64,000 nt of DNA. Source: Burkholderiales bacterium (GTDB lineage: Bacteria > Pseudomonadota > Gammaproteobacteria > Burkholderiales > Burkholderiaceae_D). The stretch is from assembly GCA_016200895.1 (NCBI GenBank), contig JACQDX010000063.1, positions 1 through 64,000 on the forward strand, given 5' to 3'. The translations under genes and the position numbers were made by a program. Positions 55,486 to 64,000 of this stretch are shown piece by piece. The notes beneath the pieces are model-generated. The model saw only the letters and a list, made by a program, of their open reading frames with translations, had not been told where the DNA came from and ran no database searches. Numbering within the stretch: the stretch's first letter is position 1; every line of letters starts with the position of its first letter.

Positions 55486-57549
55486 ATGCAAAAGACAAAA
55501 ATGAACCCTGCCCTACTTTCTTGCTTTGTTTTTTTGCTGTTGCAAACTTTTCAGGCCGCACAAGCTGAAGAGCCAGAAAAAATCCCCACCGTACAAGTCC
55601 TGGGAAATTACGATAATGCCGTTGGCACCAGCAATGCAGCCAGCCAGGGCTCGGTGACTTCCAATCTCGTCAGTAATCGCCCAGCCCTGCGTACTGGCGA
55701 ACTACTGGAATTTGTGCCAGGCATGATCGTCACCCAGCATAGTGGCGATGGCAAGGCCAACCAGTATTTCTTGCGCGGCTTTAATCTTGACCATGGCACA
55801 GACTTTGCCACTTTTGTTGATGGCATGCCGGTCAATATGCGTACCCATGCACATGGCCAGGGTTATTCGGATTTGAATTTTTTGATTCCTGAACTGGTAC
55901 ATCGCATCGACTACAAGAAAGGGACGTATTTTGCCGATGAAGGCGATTTTGCCTCTGCCGGTGCGGCGCACCTTCGTCTGGCTGACAAGCTTGGTGCGGG
56001 TATCGCCAGCCTGTCTTTGGGGCGGTATGGCTATCAGCGTGCAGTGCTGGCCGATACTGTGGCGGTGGCGAACGGCAATCTTCTGTATGGGATAGAGGTC
56101 AACCGCAACGATGGCCCCTGGATTAATCCTGAGAATGTGCGCAAGTACAGTGCCCTGCTGCGCTATAGCCAGGGCAGCCACGATGATGGTTATAGCGTAA
56201 CGGCAATGGCCTACAAGAATAACTGGAATTCCACAGACCAGATACCCTTGCGTGCGGTACAGTCTGGCCAGATCAGCCGCTTTGGTGCGCTTGACCCTAC
56301 GGATGGTGGACAAAGTTCACGTTACAGCCTGTCTTATGCAATGAAGAAGCGCAACCAGGATGGCGTTTTTGAAATGAATGCTTATGCCGTGCAATCCAGT
56401 CTTGACCTGTTCAGTAACTTTACTTATTTCCTGGCAAACCCTGATATGGGTGACCAGTTCAGTCAAAGTGAAAAGCGCCAGATGCTGGGCATGAATATCA
56501 GCCAGGGTTGGCCGCTGACTGTCGCTGATCTTGAAATGCATAACAAGATAGGTGTGCAACTGCGTTATGACAGACTGTCGCCAGTCGGTATTTATAACAC
56601 TGTCGCACAGCAACGCATATCAACCATACGCGAAGACAGCGTGAAAGAAGCCAGCGCTGGTTTTTATGCAGAAAGTTCTATACAGTGGTTACCCAAATTC
56701 CGTAGTATTGCCGGGCTGCGTTACGATGCCTATCGCTTTGATGTCAACAGCAGCATAGACGGCAATTCAGGCAAGGTCAGTGACCATATCGTCTCTCCCA
56801 AGTTGTCGCTGATCTTTGGCCCATGGAACAAGACCGAATACTTCATCAACTATGGTAGTGGCTTTCACAGCAATGATGCGCGCGGCATGGCACAAACACG
56901 TTTGCCTGATGGTGGTGTCTCCAAACCGGTAACACCACTGGTAAAAACCAGGGGCGCAGAACTGGGGATGCGTACAGAAATTATCCCCGGCCTGCAAAGT
57001 TCGCTGGCGCTGTGGCGGCTGGATATTGCCTCTGAACTCTTGTTCGTTGGTGATGCCGGTGAAACCGAACCCAGCCGTGCCAGCCGCCGTACTGGCATAG
57101 AATGGAACAACCATTACATCGCCAAACCATGGCTGTTATTTGATCTTGACCTGGCAGCATCGCGGGCGCGTTATACGCAAAATGATGTGGCGGGTAATTA
57201 CATCCCCGGCTCCATCGACAAGGTGGCCTCTTTTGGCGTAACGGTGACTGACCTGGGCCGCTGGTATGGTGGCTTTGAACTTCGCTATTTTGGCCCACGC
57301 CCTCTGATTGAAGACAATAGCGTGCGCTCTTCATCGACAACACTGGCCTATGCCCGCATGGGTTACAGGATCAATGCCAGGACCAAACTGACGATGGATG
57401 TGTTCAACCTGTTCAACAAGCAGGCCAGCGACATTGATTACTATTACCAGTCACGCCTGCCGCGTGAAAGCGCCGAGGGCGCTAACGACATTCATTTCCA
57501 CCCGGTCGAGCCACGCTCTGTCAGGCTGACGCTGACGCATAATTTTTGA
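55486..57549 (+). CDS. TonB-dependent outer-membrane receptor
   Basis: The 687-residue protein from ATG 55486 follows GGAG at 5 nt (a longer frame starts at 55450). It has a signal peptide ending QAAQA and a TonB-box-like PTVQVLG. The plug has SNRPALRTGELLEFVPGMIVTQHSGDGKANQYFLRGFNLDHGTDFATFVDGMPVN. The barrel ends SVRLTLTHNF with the terminal Phe required for outer-membrane assembly. The ligand is unknown; no siderophore, B12 or sugar genes are adjacent. Confidence 0.92.
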   Translation: MQKTKMNPALLSCFVFLLLQTFQAAQAEEPEKIPTVQVLGNYDNAVGTSNAASQGSVTSNLVSNRPALRTGELLEFVPGMIVTQHSGDGKANQYFLRGFNLDHGTDFATFVDGMPVNMRTHAHGQGYSDLNFLIPELVHRIDYKKGTYFADEGDFASAGAAHLRLADKLGAGIASLSLGRYGYQRAVLADTVAVANGNLLYGIEVNRNDGPWINPENVRKYSALLRYSQGSHDDGYSVTAMAYKNNWNSTDQIPLRAVQSGQISRFGALDPTDGGQSSRYSLSYAMKKRNQDGVFEMNAYAVQSSLDLFSNFTYFLANPDMGDQFSQSEKRQMLGMNISQGWPLTVADLEMHNKIGVQLRYDRLSPVGIYNTVAQQRISTIREDSVKEASAGFYAESSIQWLPKFRSIAGLRYDAYRFDVNSSIDGNSGKVSDHIVSPKLSLIFGPWNKTEYFINYGSGFHSNDARGMAQTRLPDGGVSKPVTPLVKTRGAELGMRTEIIPGLQSSLALWRLDIASELLFVGDAGETEPSRASRRTGIEWNNHYIAKPWLLFDLDLAASRARYTQNDVAGNYIPGSIDKVASFGVTVTDLGRWYGGFELRYFGPRPLIEDNSVRSSSTTLAYARMGYRINARTKLTMDVFNLFNKQASDIDYYYQSRLPRESAEGANDIHFHPVEPRSVRLTLTHNF

Positions 57550-57877
57550 TACTGGCAGCCTCGGGCTGCAAGCCACATTGCCGCATTAAATTCACCAGAT
57601 AAGCCAGGTAATGCGCCGCCACATCATTCTTGCTGCATCGCAAATGAACAAGACCTTCCCTGGAAACAGGGAATCCAGAACGCTATCTCTGCAGAGATGC
57701 TTGGCAAAGTACGCTGTCGCACAGATACATATGTTTATCCATGAGATGATCAACAAATAATTGATGAGTGCTTGCCAGCAACAAGGCAAATCCTTGTTTG
57801 CAGACGACAGGATCATGAAGTGTTTTGTTACTTGCAAAAGCATTTCCACAACATCAGATAATCATGCAGGAGTCAAC
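57550..57877. other. Spacer between the TonB-dependent receptor and Ku genes
   Basis: A short hairpin GCAGCC-TCG-GGCTGC lies at 57555-57569, a few bases after the receptor stop, without a T-run. The rest should contain the promoter for the end-joining gene; none was clear. Confidence 0.45.
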
Positions 57878-58876
57878 ATGGCACATGCAATATGGAAAGG
57901 TGCAATCAGTTTTGGTCTGGTACATATACCCGTGGAGCTCTATTCGGCTGTGGCAGGCAATGAACTCGATTTGACCATGCTGGACAAACGCGATTTTTCC
58001 CCCATAGGCTTCCGGCGTTACAATAAAGGTACGGGTAAGGAAGTCAAATGGGAAGATATCGTCAAAGGTTATGAATACAAACCTGATGAATATGTGGTCT
58101 TGTCGGATGAAGACCTGAAGCAGGCTAACGTAAAAGCCACACAGACTATAGACATCCAGGCCTTTGTTGATGCCATCGAAGTACCACTGACTTTTTACGA
58201 ACAACCGTATTTCCTGGTGCCTGACCGTGGCGGTGACAAGGTGTATGCCTTGTTGCGCGAAACCTTGCGCAAGGCTGGCAAGGTAGCGATTGCCGAAATC
58301 GTGATCCGCACCAAGCAACATCTGTGCGCCTTGCTGACGATAGATAATGCGATTGTGCTCAATACCTTGCGATATAGCGATGAAATACGCGATGCGGATG
58401 AATTGAAACTGCCTGCCAAGAGCACAAAGACTGCGGGCATTTCCGACAAGGAAATTTCCATGGCAATGTCGCTGGTCGACGGCATGACAGAAAAATGGAA
58501 CCCGGCTCAATACCATGATACTTATCGCGAAGATGTACTGACATTGGTCAAGAAAAAAGTGAAAGCCAAACAAACCAAGACTATCACTTTGCCAGAGGAA
58601 AAAGCCGAAGAGCAACCACGCAGCGCCCAAGTGTATGACCTGGTTGCCTTGCTGCAGCAAAGCCTGGGCAAGAAAGCGCCAGCGAAAGCCAGCATCAAGT
58701 CAGCAACTGACAGGACCATCAAGCCAACGCCAATAAGCAAAAGAGCTCCCGCTACCACCTCCAAAAACAAGATAAAGTCCGCCACCAAAACGGGAAAACC
58801 TGCAGTCATTCAATCTTCTGCAACAACAAGGAACAAAACCAGGGGCATGACACCAAGGCAAGGGCGAAGTGCGTAG
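57878..58876 (+). CDS. ku: DNA end-binding protein Ku
   Basis: From ATG 57878 (GCAGGAG upstream) the product is 332 residues. MAHAIWKGAISFGLVHIPV, ELDLTMLDKRDFSPIGFRRYNKGTGKEV, KGYEYKPDEYVVLSDEDL, FLVPDRGGDKVYALLRETL and WNPAQYHDTYRE form the bacterial Ku core (about 1-255). The long C-terminal tail is rich in Lys, Thr and Pro (SKNKIKSATKTGK and the like) and should bind DNA and LigD. With LigD 540 bp downstream it forms the two-protein non-homologous end-joining system. Confidence 0.95.
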   Translation: MAHAIWKGAISFGLVHIPVELYSAVAGNELDLTMLDKRDFSPIGFRRYNKGTGKEVKWEDIVKGYEYKPDEYVVLSDEDLKQANVKATQTIDIQAFVDAIEVPLTFYEQPYFLVPDRGGDKVYALLRETLRKAGKVAIAEIVIRTKQHLCALLTIDNAIVLNTLRYSDEIRDADELKLPAKSTKTAGISDKEISMAMSLVDGMTEKWNPAQYHDTYREDVLTLVKKKVKAKQTKTITLPEEKAEEQPRSAQVYDLVALLQQSLGKKAPAKASIKSATDRTIKPTPISKRAPATTSKNKIKSATKTGKPAVIQSSATTRNKTRGMTPRQGRSA

Positions 58877-58948
58877 TGTCTTGTTTCAGAGTGCCTGCGA
58901 TCCAAGGCTGCATGAAGCCGCCCTCCATCACTGTCAGATAGTAGTAAA

Positions 58949-59143
58949 TCAATAGTGCAAATGCTTTTCGACTGCAACAGCACTGGTTCCCACTTCTTGA
59001 ACTGCATGCACCAGTTCATGCTTGGTACAGTCAAATTTTCTTGTCCAGTAAGCGACTTCCCAAGGTTCACTGACGTTCACCTTTGTAGCATCCAGCGGAC
59101 CGCGGTTTTGCGCTTCGTTTTTATTATCAATGCCCTTGCTCAT
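58949..59143 (-). CDS. DUF3606 small protein
   Basis: The 64-residue protein matches the DUF3606 pattern: VNVSEPWEVAYWTRKFDCTKHELVHAVQEVGTSAVAVEKHL, with the basic Trp-containing helix and the GTSA turn. A good AGGAGAA precedes the ATG. The function is unknown. It sits antisense between Ku and LigD genes, an unusual place, and so may be linked to stress or DNA repair, but no evidence beyond position exists. Confidence 0.85.
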   Translation of the reverse strand: MSKGIDNKNEAQNRGPLDATKVNVSEPWEVAYWTRKFDCTKHELVHAVQEVGTSAVAVEKHLHY

Positions 59144-59261
59144 CGCTTTCTCCTGATAAACGGTTCAAATAATGTTGATGAAAGACAGCTTCCCCCTGAT
59201 CTGCATATATCCGGACTGGAGGCCGTGAAGCGCCAGAGTAGGCAATCACAGTGACCTTGTA

Positions 59262-59311
59262 TGTAGGAGGATGAACAAGCCATGTGTAGGAATAATAGGC
59301 TTGCTCCTACA
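59262..59311. repeat. REP-like hairpin upstream of ligD
   Basis: TGTAGGAG (59262-59269) and CAAGCC (59276-59281) pair with GGCTTG (59298-59303) and CTCCTACA (59304-59311), leaving a 6-nt bulge and a 16-nt loop. The ends resemble Pseudomonas-type REP sequences (TGTGGGAGC...GCTTGCTC). It is the only copy I noticed in the window. Confidence 0.6.
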
Positions 59312-59416
59312 AGGAAGCTGACATTTGACTGATAGGCGCATATATCCTCATTAATTTATCCTTGGCCCACTCTTATTAATTAACGGCAAACAGATTTTCC
59401 GGTAGAAAATTTCATC

Positions 59417-62029
59417 ATGGCAAAAACTGACACGCTGCAGAAATATAAATCCAAACGCAACTTTTCGATCACGCCCGAACCTGCAGAAGGCGGTATACCC
59501 AATGAAAAAACGCGTGCATTTGTCATCCAGAAACATTGGGCGACAAGACTGCATTATGATTTCCGTCTGGAGCTGGATGGCACCATGAAAAGCTGGGCCG
59601 TGCCACGCGGTCCGAGTTATGATACGCACGACAAGCGCATGGCGATACATGTAGAAGATCACCCAATTTCATATAACACATTTGAAGGAACTATTCCGGC
59701 CAAGCAATACGGTGCAGGCAAAGTCATCATTTGGGACAAGGGTTACTGGAAACCCTTGGGTGATGCGCGCAAAGGCTACACCGATGGCAATCTGAAATTT
59801 GAGCTGTTTGGTCACAAACTGCATGGTAAATGGGCACTGATCAAAATGCGCAATGCCAAGGGCACACAGGATGCCTGGCTGCTCATCAAGGAAAAAGATG
59901 AATTTGCCCGTCCGGCCAGTGAATTTAGCGTCGTTGATGAACAGGCTGACAGTGTCAAGACATTGGACATGCCAGTCGTGGATGATGAAGACACAGATGA
60001 AGCGGAGGAAGAGCCAGAGGAGCCGGGCGGCCCGCCAGTGCTGGCAGCACTGGCGTCTTTGCCTCCGGGCCTCAAGCCCCAGCTTGCCACGCTGGTGACC
60101 AGCGCGCCATCGAATTCATTAGACTGGCTATTTGAAATCAAGTTTGATGGTTACCGGTTGCTCAGCCGTGTAGAAAACGGCGAAATACAGCTATTTACCC
60201 GTAACCAGAATGACTGGACCAAAAAACTGCCGCGCTTGCATAAGGAATTGCTCAAACTGGATTTGCCCGACGGCTGGTATGACGGTGAAATCGTCGTGCT
60301 CAGTGACGAAGGAAAACCGGATTTTGGCGCATTGCAACAGGCTTTCGATGAAGACAATACCAGAGATATCACTTATTTTGTCTTCGACCTGCCCTACTGT
60401 GCCGGTTACGATTTGCGTCAAGTACCCTTGTGGGAAAGGCGTCAGGTACTGGAACGTATCATGAAGAGGCAGGTATCAGAACTGGTACGCTTTAGCAGCA
60501 TCTTTGACCATACCCCGGATCAGATTGTAGCTGCGGCTTGTCAGATGGGCCTGGAAGGCGTTATCGGCAAGCTCAGGTCCTCTGTTTATGTTTCGCGGCG
60601 CAGTGATGACTGGATCAAGCTCAAATGCGCGCAGCGCCAGGAATTTGTCATCGGCGGCTTTACTGAACCGCAAGGTTCACGCACAGGCTTAGGTTCTCTG
60701 CTGCTTGGTGTATATGAAAAAGATGGCAAGGCCAGCAAATTGCGTTACGCAGGGAATGTGGGGACCGGCTTTAATGACAAGAGTCTCAAATCCTTGCGCA
60801 AACAACTGGATGGATTGCTTACCGACGATCGTCCTTTTGCCGACGACACCGGCATAGACCGCAAATCGCACTGGATCACGCCTGAACTGGTTGCCGAAGT
60901 GAGTTTTGGTGAATGGACCAGTGCCGGTCATATCCGGCATCCGGTATTTCTTGGATTGAGAACAGACAAACCCGCCAACACCATCATACGTGAACAAGCA
61001 GCAATCCATGAGTATGCTGCTTCTGTGTCAGCAGAAAAGACAGGTCCAAGTAAATGGCAAAGAATCAGGAATGCAAAAAGACCTGAGAAAGAGCTGCCAG
61101 CAAAGACTACCGCCAATAGGGATGTCCATGAAAGCCTGCCAGCGAACTTCAGAATCACGCATCCCGAACGCATCATTGATGAAGCAAGCGGCACGACCAA
61201 ACTGCAACTCGTGCGCTATTACGCCCTGATCGCTCCATTGATGATGGAACACCTTAAGGACAGGCCCCTGGCACTGGTGCGAGCTCCCGCTGGAGTAAGT
61301 GGTGAATTATTTTTTCAAAAACACGCTGACACCAAAAGCCTGCCTGGCGTCAACCAGACGCGCGACAATTTGCTGCCAGGCCATCCTGGCTTGCTGGTGA
61401 TTAAAAAGCCAGAAGGCCTGATTTATTCAGCCCAATGGAATACTGTAGAAGTGCACACCATGAATGCTATCGCAACCTCTTTCGACAAACCAGACCGCAT
61501 GGTATTTGACCTTGATCCTGGCGAAGGTGTCGATTGGGTGTCGGTACTGGAAGCTGCCAGCCTCATGCAGGCAATGCTGACAGAACTGGGATTGCTGCCG
61601 TTTTTAAAAACCAGCGGTGGCAAGGGCCTGCACGTAGTTGTCCCCATCAAGAAGCATTATGACTGGGATACGGTCAAGGATTTTTCCGAAGCCATAGTCA
61701 AGCATATGGCGCACACCATCCCAGAGCGGTTTGTTGCCAAAAGCGGCCCCAAAAACCGGATAGGCAAGATATTCATAGACTATCTGCGCAATGGCCTGGG
61801 CTCGACCACTGCCTGCGCCTGGTCGGCCCGTGCCAGGCCGGGGCTGGGCGTATCGGTACCAGTGACATGGGAAGAATTAGATAAACTGCGTGGCGGCAAT
61901 CATTGGACTGTACATACAATCCATGAACGACTGGATGTGGCAAATTTTCCCTGGAAAGACTACACCGTTTCAGTTGCTTCGCTGGCTCCCGGCATGAAAA
62001 AAATCGGCTTTGAACCTGTGCGCAAATAA
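59417..62029 (+). CDS. ligD: ATP-dependent DNA ligase D (PE-LIG-POL)
   Basis: The 870-residue protein has three domains. A 3'-phosphoesterase (about 10-165) has H40, H46, D48, R50 and H82 aligned with the known catalytic set. The ligase (about 215-545) has the adenylated lysine K242 in EIKFDGYR and ends near EVSFGEWTSAGHIRHPVF. An AEP-type polymerase (about 580-865) has D698 and D700 (FDLDPGEG) and SGGKGLHVVVPI. The order PE-LIG-POL is that of Pseudomonas-type LigD. It works with Ku in repair of double-strand breaks. No second ligase or nuclease is nearby. Confidence 0.96.
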   Translation: MAKTDTLQKYKSKRNFSITPEPAEGGIPNEKTRAFVIQKHWATRLHYDFRLELDGTMKSWAVPRGPSYDTHDKRMAIHVEDHPISYNTFEGTIPAKQYGAGKVIIWDKGYWKPLGDARKGYTDGNLKFELFGHKLHGKWALIKMRNAKGTQDAWLLIKEKDEFARPASEFSVVDEQADSVKTLDMPVVDDEDTDEAEEEPEEPGGPPVLAALASLPPGLKPQLATLVTSAPSNSLDWLFEIKFDGYRLLSRVENGEIQLFTRNQNDWTKKLPRLHKELLKLDLPDGWYDGEIVVLSDEGKPDFGALQQAFDEDNTRDITYFVFDLPYCAGYDLRQVPLWERRQVLERIMKRQVSELVRFSSIFDHTPDQIVAAACQMGLEGVIGKLRSSVYVSRRSDDWIKLKCAQRQEFVIGGFTEPQGSRTGLGSLLLGVYEKDGKASKLRYAGNVGTGFNDKSLKSLRKQLDGLLTDDRPFADDTGIDRKSHWITPELVAEVSFGEWTSAGHIRHPVFLGLRTDKPANTIIREQAAIHEYAASVSAEKTGPSKWQRIRNAKRPEKELPAKTTANRDVHESLPANFRITHPERIIDEASGTTKLQLVRYYALIAPLMMEHLKDRPLALVRAPAGVSGELFFQKHADTKSLPGVNQTRDNLLPGHPGLLVIKKPEGLIYSAQWNTVEVHTMNAIATSFDKPDRMVFDLDPGEGVDWVSVLEAASLMQAMLTELGLLPFLKTSGGKGLHVVVPIKKHYDWDTVKDFSEAIVKHMAHTIPERFVAKSGPKNRIGKIFIDYLRNGLGSTTACAWSARARPGLGVSVPVTWEELDKLRGGNHWTVHTIHERLDVANFPWKDYTVSVASLAPGMKKIGFEPVRK

Positions 62030-62266
62030 ATTTTTTATTGTACAAGTGCGATCATGTCCATCTTTCGCTAAAAACCGATTATCTGACTGTCATTAGTATC
62101 CGCCATCCATTAACACCCCCATGTTGAGCAGAATTAGTTGTCTCATACATACATTTTTTTCAAGATAGACAGGCTCTTATCTTACAAGAGCAAGCACCGC
62201 TGTCCGATAGAGGTAAACGACTGATCAACTAAGATCAATTTATACACACGGTAAGTAGAGGTCAAA

Positions 62267-62473
62267 ATGATTATAGTTAAAAGCGTAGGCAGAGGTATTT
62301 TGCGGGCGACCGTCCGTCTCGAAACAGCAGAATATGGAAACGGCTGGACTGTGGGGGTAGAAATCAACGGCATCATGGTACATCACCCTGACAAAGACTT
62401 ATACCTCACCGAACAGGACGCGCTGATTGCGGGTGACGAAGTTGTTGATGCCATGGTGCCGACACTGCATTGA
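62267..62473 (+). CDS. Hypothetical protein, 68 aa
   Basis: ATG 62267 follows AGAGG at 6 nt. The small acidic protein (MIIVKSVGRGILRATVRLET to PTLH) looks like a five-stranded sheet with one helix and has no membrane part. I recognise no family. It lies between ligD and a shared terminator and may be a later part of that transcript. Confidence 0.5.
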   Translation: MIIVKSVGRGILRATVRLETAEYGNGWTVGVEINGIMVHHPDKDLYLTEQDALIAGDEVVDAMVPTLH

Positions 62474-62484
62474 TGATGAAAAAA

Positions 62485-62514
62485 ACAGCGTACCCCTCGA
62501 AAGAAATACGCTGT
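62485..62514. terminator. Terminator between the 68-aa gene and the efflux lipoprotein gene
   Basis: A perfect 8-bp stem ACAGCGTA (62485-62492) with 62507-62514, 14-nt loop, has seven A residues on its left. These give a T-run for minus-strand transcription, so it should end the efflux gene; a weaker A-rich flank on the right also allows use by the plus-strand gene. Confidence 0.8.
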
Positions 62515-62561
62515 CAAAACCAGAACTTGTTCTGGGAGGGTTGAAATTGCGGTAAAAATTG

Positions 62562-64000
62562 TTAGTCGGCTTTTGCCATTATTGTCTTTGGATTAGCCTC
62601 CGTTAATGTTGATAATGTCACTGGAGCAGATTTACGCGCTTCCCAGCCGCCACCAATGGCACGTATCAAACTCACTGCCGACTTGGCACGTGCTCCATCT
62701 AACTGTGCGGCGATGCGCTGTTGCTGCAAGACCGTACGGTCAGCATCTATGACGTTCAGATAACTGACCGAGCCTTCGCGGTATTGCACATGCGAGAGTT
62801 TGGCCGCCCGCTCCGCTGCCTGCACTGCATTGTCTTGTGCCAGTGTTTGCTCATGCAGCAGGCGCAAGTCAGCCAGATTATCCTCAACCTCCTTGAAGGC
62901 ATTAAGTACGGTCTGGCGGTAGTTGGCCACATCTTCTTCATAGACTGCGCCTGCCTTGTCAACACTGGCCTGACGGCGGCCACCATCAAACAAGGGCATG
63001 GACAATAAGGGGCCTAGCAGGAAGGTGCGGCTGCTCCAGTTCAGCAAATCACCGAGGCTGGCTGATTCATAACCGGCGGAGCCTGTGATATCCAGCCTTG
63101 GGAAGAAGGCAGAGCGGGCCACACCTATCCGGGCATTGGCTGCGGCCATGCTGCGTTCTGCTGCGGCGATATCTGGCCTGCGTTCCAGCAAGGCCGATGG
63201 CAAGCCTGCCGGGATATTGACAGCAATGCGTGCCAATGGCCGTGGCGAGAAATTGAATTCTGCCGGTGTCTTGCCCAATAACACTGCCAGTGCATGCTCG
63301 GCCACAGCACGACTGCGTGCCAGGCCCAGCGATTCTGACTGAGCAGATGCCAGCTCAGCCTTGGCGCGCGCCAGATCGAGTTCGCTGATATCACCCTCAT
63401 TAAAACGGGTTTGTACCAGCTTCAGGGTTTTTGAGCGCAGCTCTACCGTGGCGGCATACAAGGCCTGTTCTGCATCCAGCTCGCGCAGCAAAAAGTAGGC
63501 TTGTGCCACATCGGCTTGCAAGGCCAGTTGCACAGACTGGAACAGTGCCTCATTCTTTTGCGTATCTGCCGTTGCGGCATCTATGCTGGAAGCCACGCGG
63601 CCAAACAGATCCAGTTCATACGAGGCACCAAGCTGGGCATTGTAGGTCGTGGAAGTCGGCATCCTGGTATTGTCAGGCAAACCCTGGGACGCCGGTGCAG
63701 CACGCCCACGGTTGGCACCCAGTCCCGCGTTGACTTGCGGGAACAGTCCTGCCCGTGCGTCCTGCCGCAAGGCGCGTGACTGCTTCAGGCGTGCGGCAGC
63801 GGCTTTCAGGTTCTGGTTGGCCACCATGGCCAGTGTTTCCATCTCGTTCAGGCTATCGTCTGCAAAGATTTTCCACCATTCGCCACGTGCGACTTCTTCT
63901 GAAGGTTGCGCTTCTTTCCAGGTGCTATTGGTGGTCAACGCTTCCTTGTATGCGCTTGGGGTGGCAACTTCTGCCTTTTCATAAGTCGGTGCGACTGAGC
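62562..64000 (-). CDS. RND-type efflux outer-membrane lipoprotein (OprM/NodT family), 5' end outside window
   Basis: The frame is open to the right edge (SVAPTYEKAEVATPSAYKEAL before the first possible internal start), so the N-terminus with its lipobox is missing. Two OEP repeats are seen. The first runs EWWKIFADDSLNEMETLAMVANQNLKAAAARLKQSRALRQDARAGLFP; the second has ALLERRPDIAAAERSMAAANARIGVARSAFFPRLDITGSAGYES. It ends YREGSVSYLNVIDADRTVLQQQRIAAQL. It would be the outer-membrane channel of a tripartite pump; the pump and adaptor genes should lie beyond the edge. Confidence 0.92.
   Translation of the reverse strand, partial: SVAPTYEKAEVATPSAYKEALTTNSTWKEAQPSEEVARGEWWKIFADDSLNEMETLAMVANQNLKAAAARLKQSRALRQDARAGLFPQVNAGLGANRGRAAPASQGLPDNTRMPTSTTYNAQLGASYELDLFGRVASSIDAATADTQKNEALFQSVQLALQADVAQAYFLLRELDAEQALYAATVELRSKTLKLVQTRFNEGDISELDLARAKAELASAQSESLGLARSRAVAEHALAVLLGKTPAEFNFSPRPLARIAVNIPAGLPSALLERRPDIAAAERSMAAANARIGVARSAFFPRLDITGSAGYESASLGDLLNWSSRTFLLGPLLSMPLFDGGRRQASVDKAGAVYEEDVANYRQTVLNAFKEVEDNLADLRLLHEQTLAQDNAVQAAERAAKLSHVQYREGSVSYLNVIDADRTVLQQQRIAAQLDGARAKSAVSLIRAIGGGWEARKSAPVTLSTLTEANPKTIMAKAD

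Overview
The window (about 52% GC by eye, not computed) looks like a chromosomal segment of a betaproteobacterium, probably Burkholderiales and most like Oxalobacteraceae (Undibacterium/Herminiimonas type). The reasons are the grpE-dnaK-dnaJ order with sigma-32-like promoters, the LPS core genes, a class II ribonucleotide reductase, a Ku/LigD end-joining pair and several families of short palindromic repeats. This assignment is inference; no rRNA or tRNA gene is present to settle it.

Layout. 1-456: the edge of an IS200/IS605-type insertion sequence. 503-4464: a small unknown protein, a periplasmic chalcone-isomerase-like protein, and a CHASE-PAS-PAS-GGDEF-EAL protein broken inside its EAL domain. 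4748-8707: grpE-dnaK-dnaJ on the minus strand, with two heat-shock-type promoters; the -35 box of the dnaK promoter lies inside the loop of the grpE terminator. 9445-23119: a compact O-antigen/polysaccharide locus on the plus strand. It holds rmlBACD, a ketoisomerase/aminotransferase pair of the FdtA/FdtB (or QdtA/QdtB) type, a Wzx flippase, two glycosyltransferases, a WbpV-like reductase, a small phosphoglycosyl transferase, a WbpM-like 4,6-dehydratase and a phosphohexomutase. 23298-31187: LPS-core functions (waaC, kdsA, waaA) mixed with unknown proteins and a DMT transporter. 31182-36485: a giant hybrid sensor kinase with a periplasmic propeller.

37171-39657 is a B12-dependent ribonucleotide reductase (nrdJ) behind a structured leader. 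39818-44475 holds a multicopper oxidase, a gamma-glutamylcyclotransferase-like protein and a coniferyl-aldehyde-type dehydrogenase. 44641-50139 is the most interesting module. msrA, a DipZ-like thiol-disulfide transporter with a Met-rich linker, and a Tat-exported msrB form one minus-strand operon, divergent from an OmpR-type response regulator and its sensor kinase. It appears to be a dispersed version of a periplasmic methionine-sulfoxide repair system with its own two-component control. 50156-53492 is the divergent metR/metE pair. It is followed by an HD hydrolase, a fasciclin protein, a TonB-dependent receptor, Ku, a DUF3606 protein and LigD. The right edge cuts an outer-membrane efflux lipoprotein gene.

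At least four kinds of dispersed palindromic DNA were seen between genes. Two copies of one family (42912-43016 and 55248-55349) share the same core layout but differ in their outer arms.
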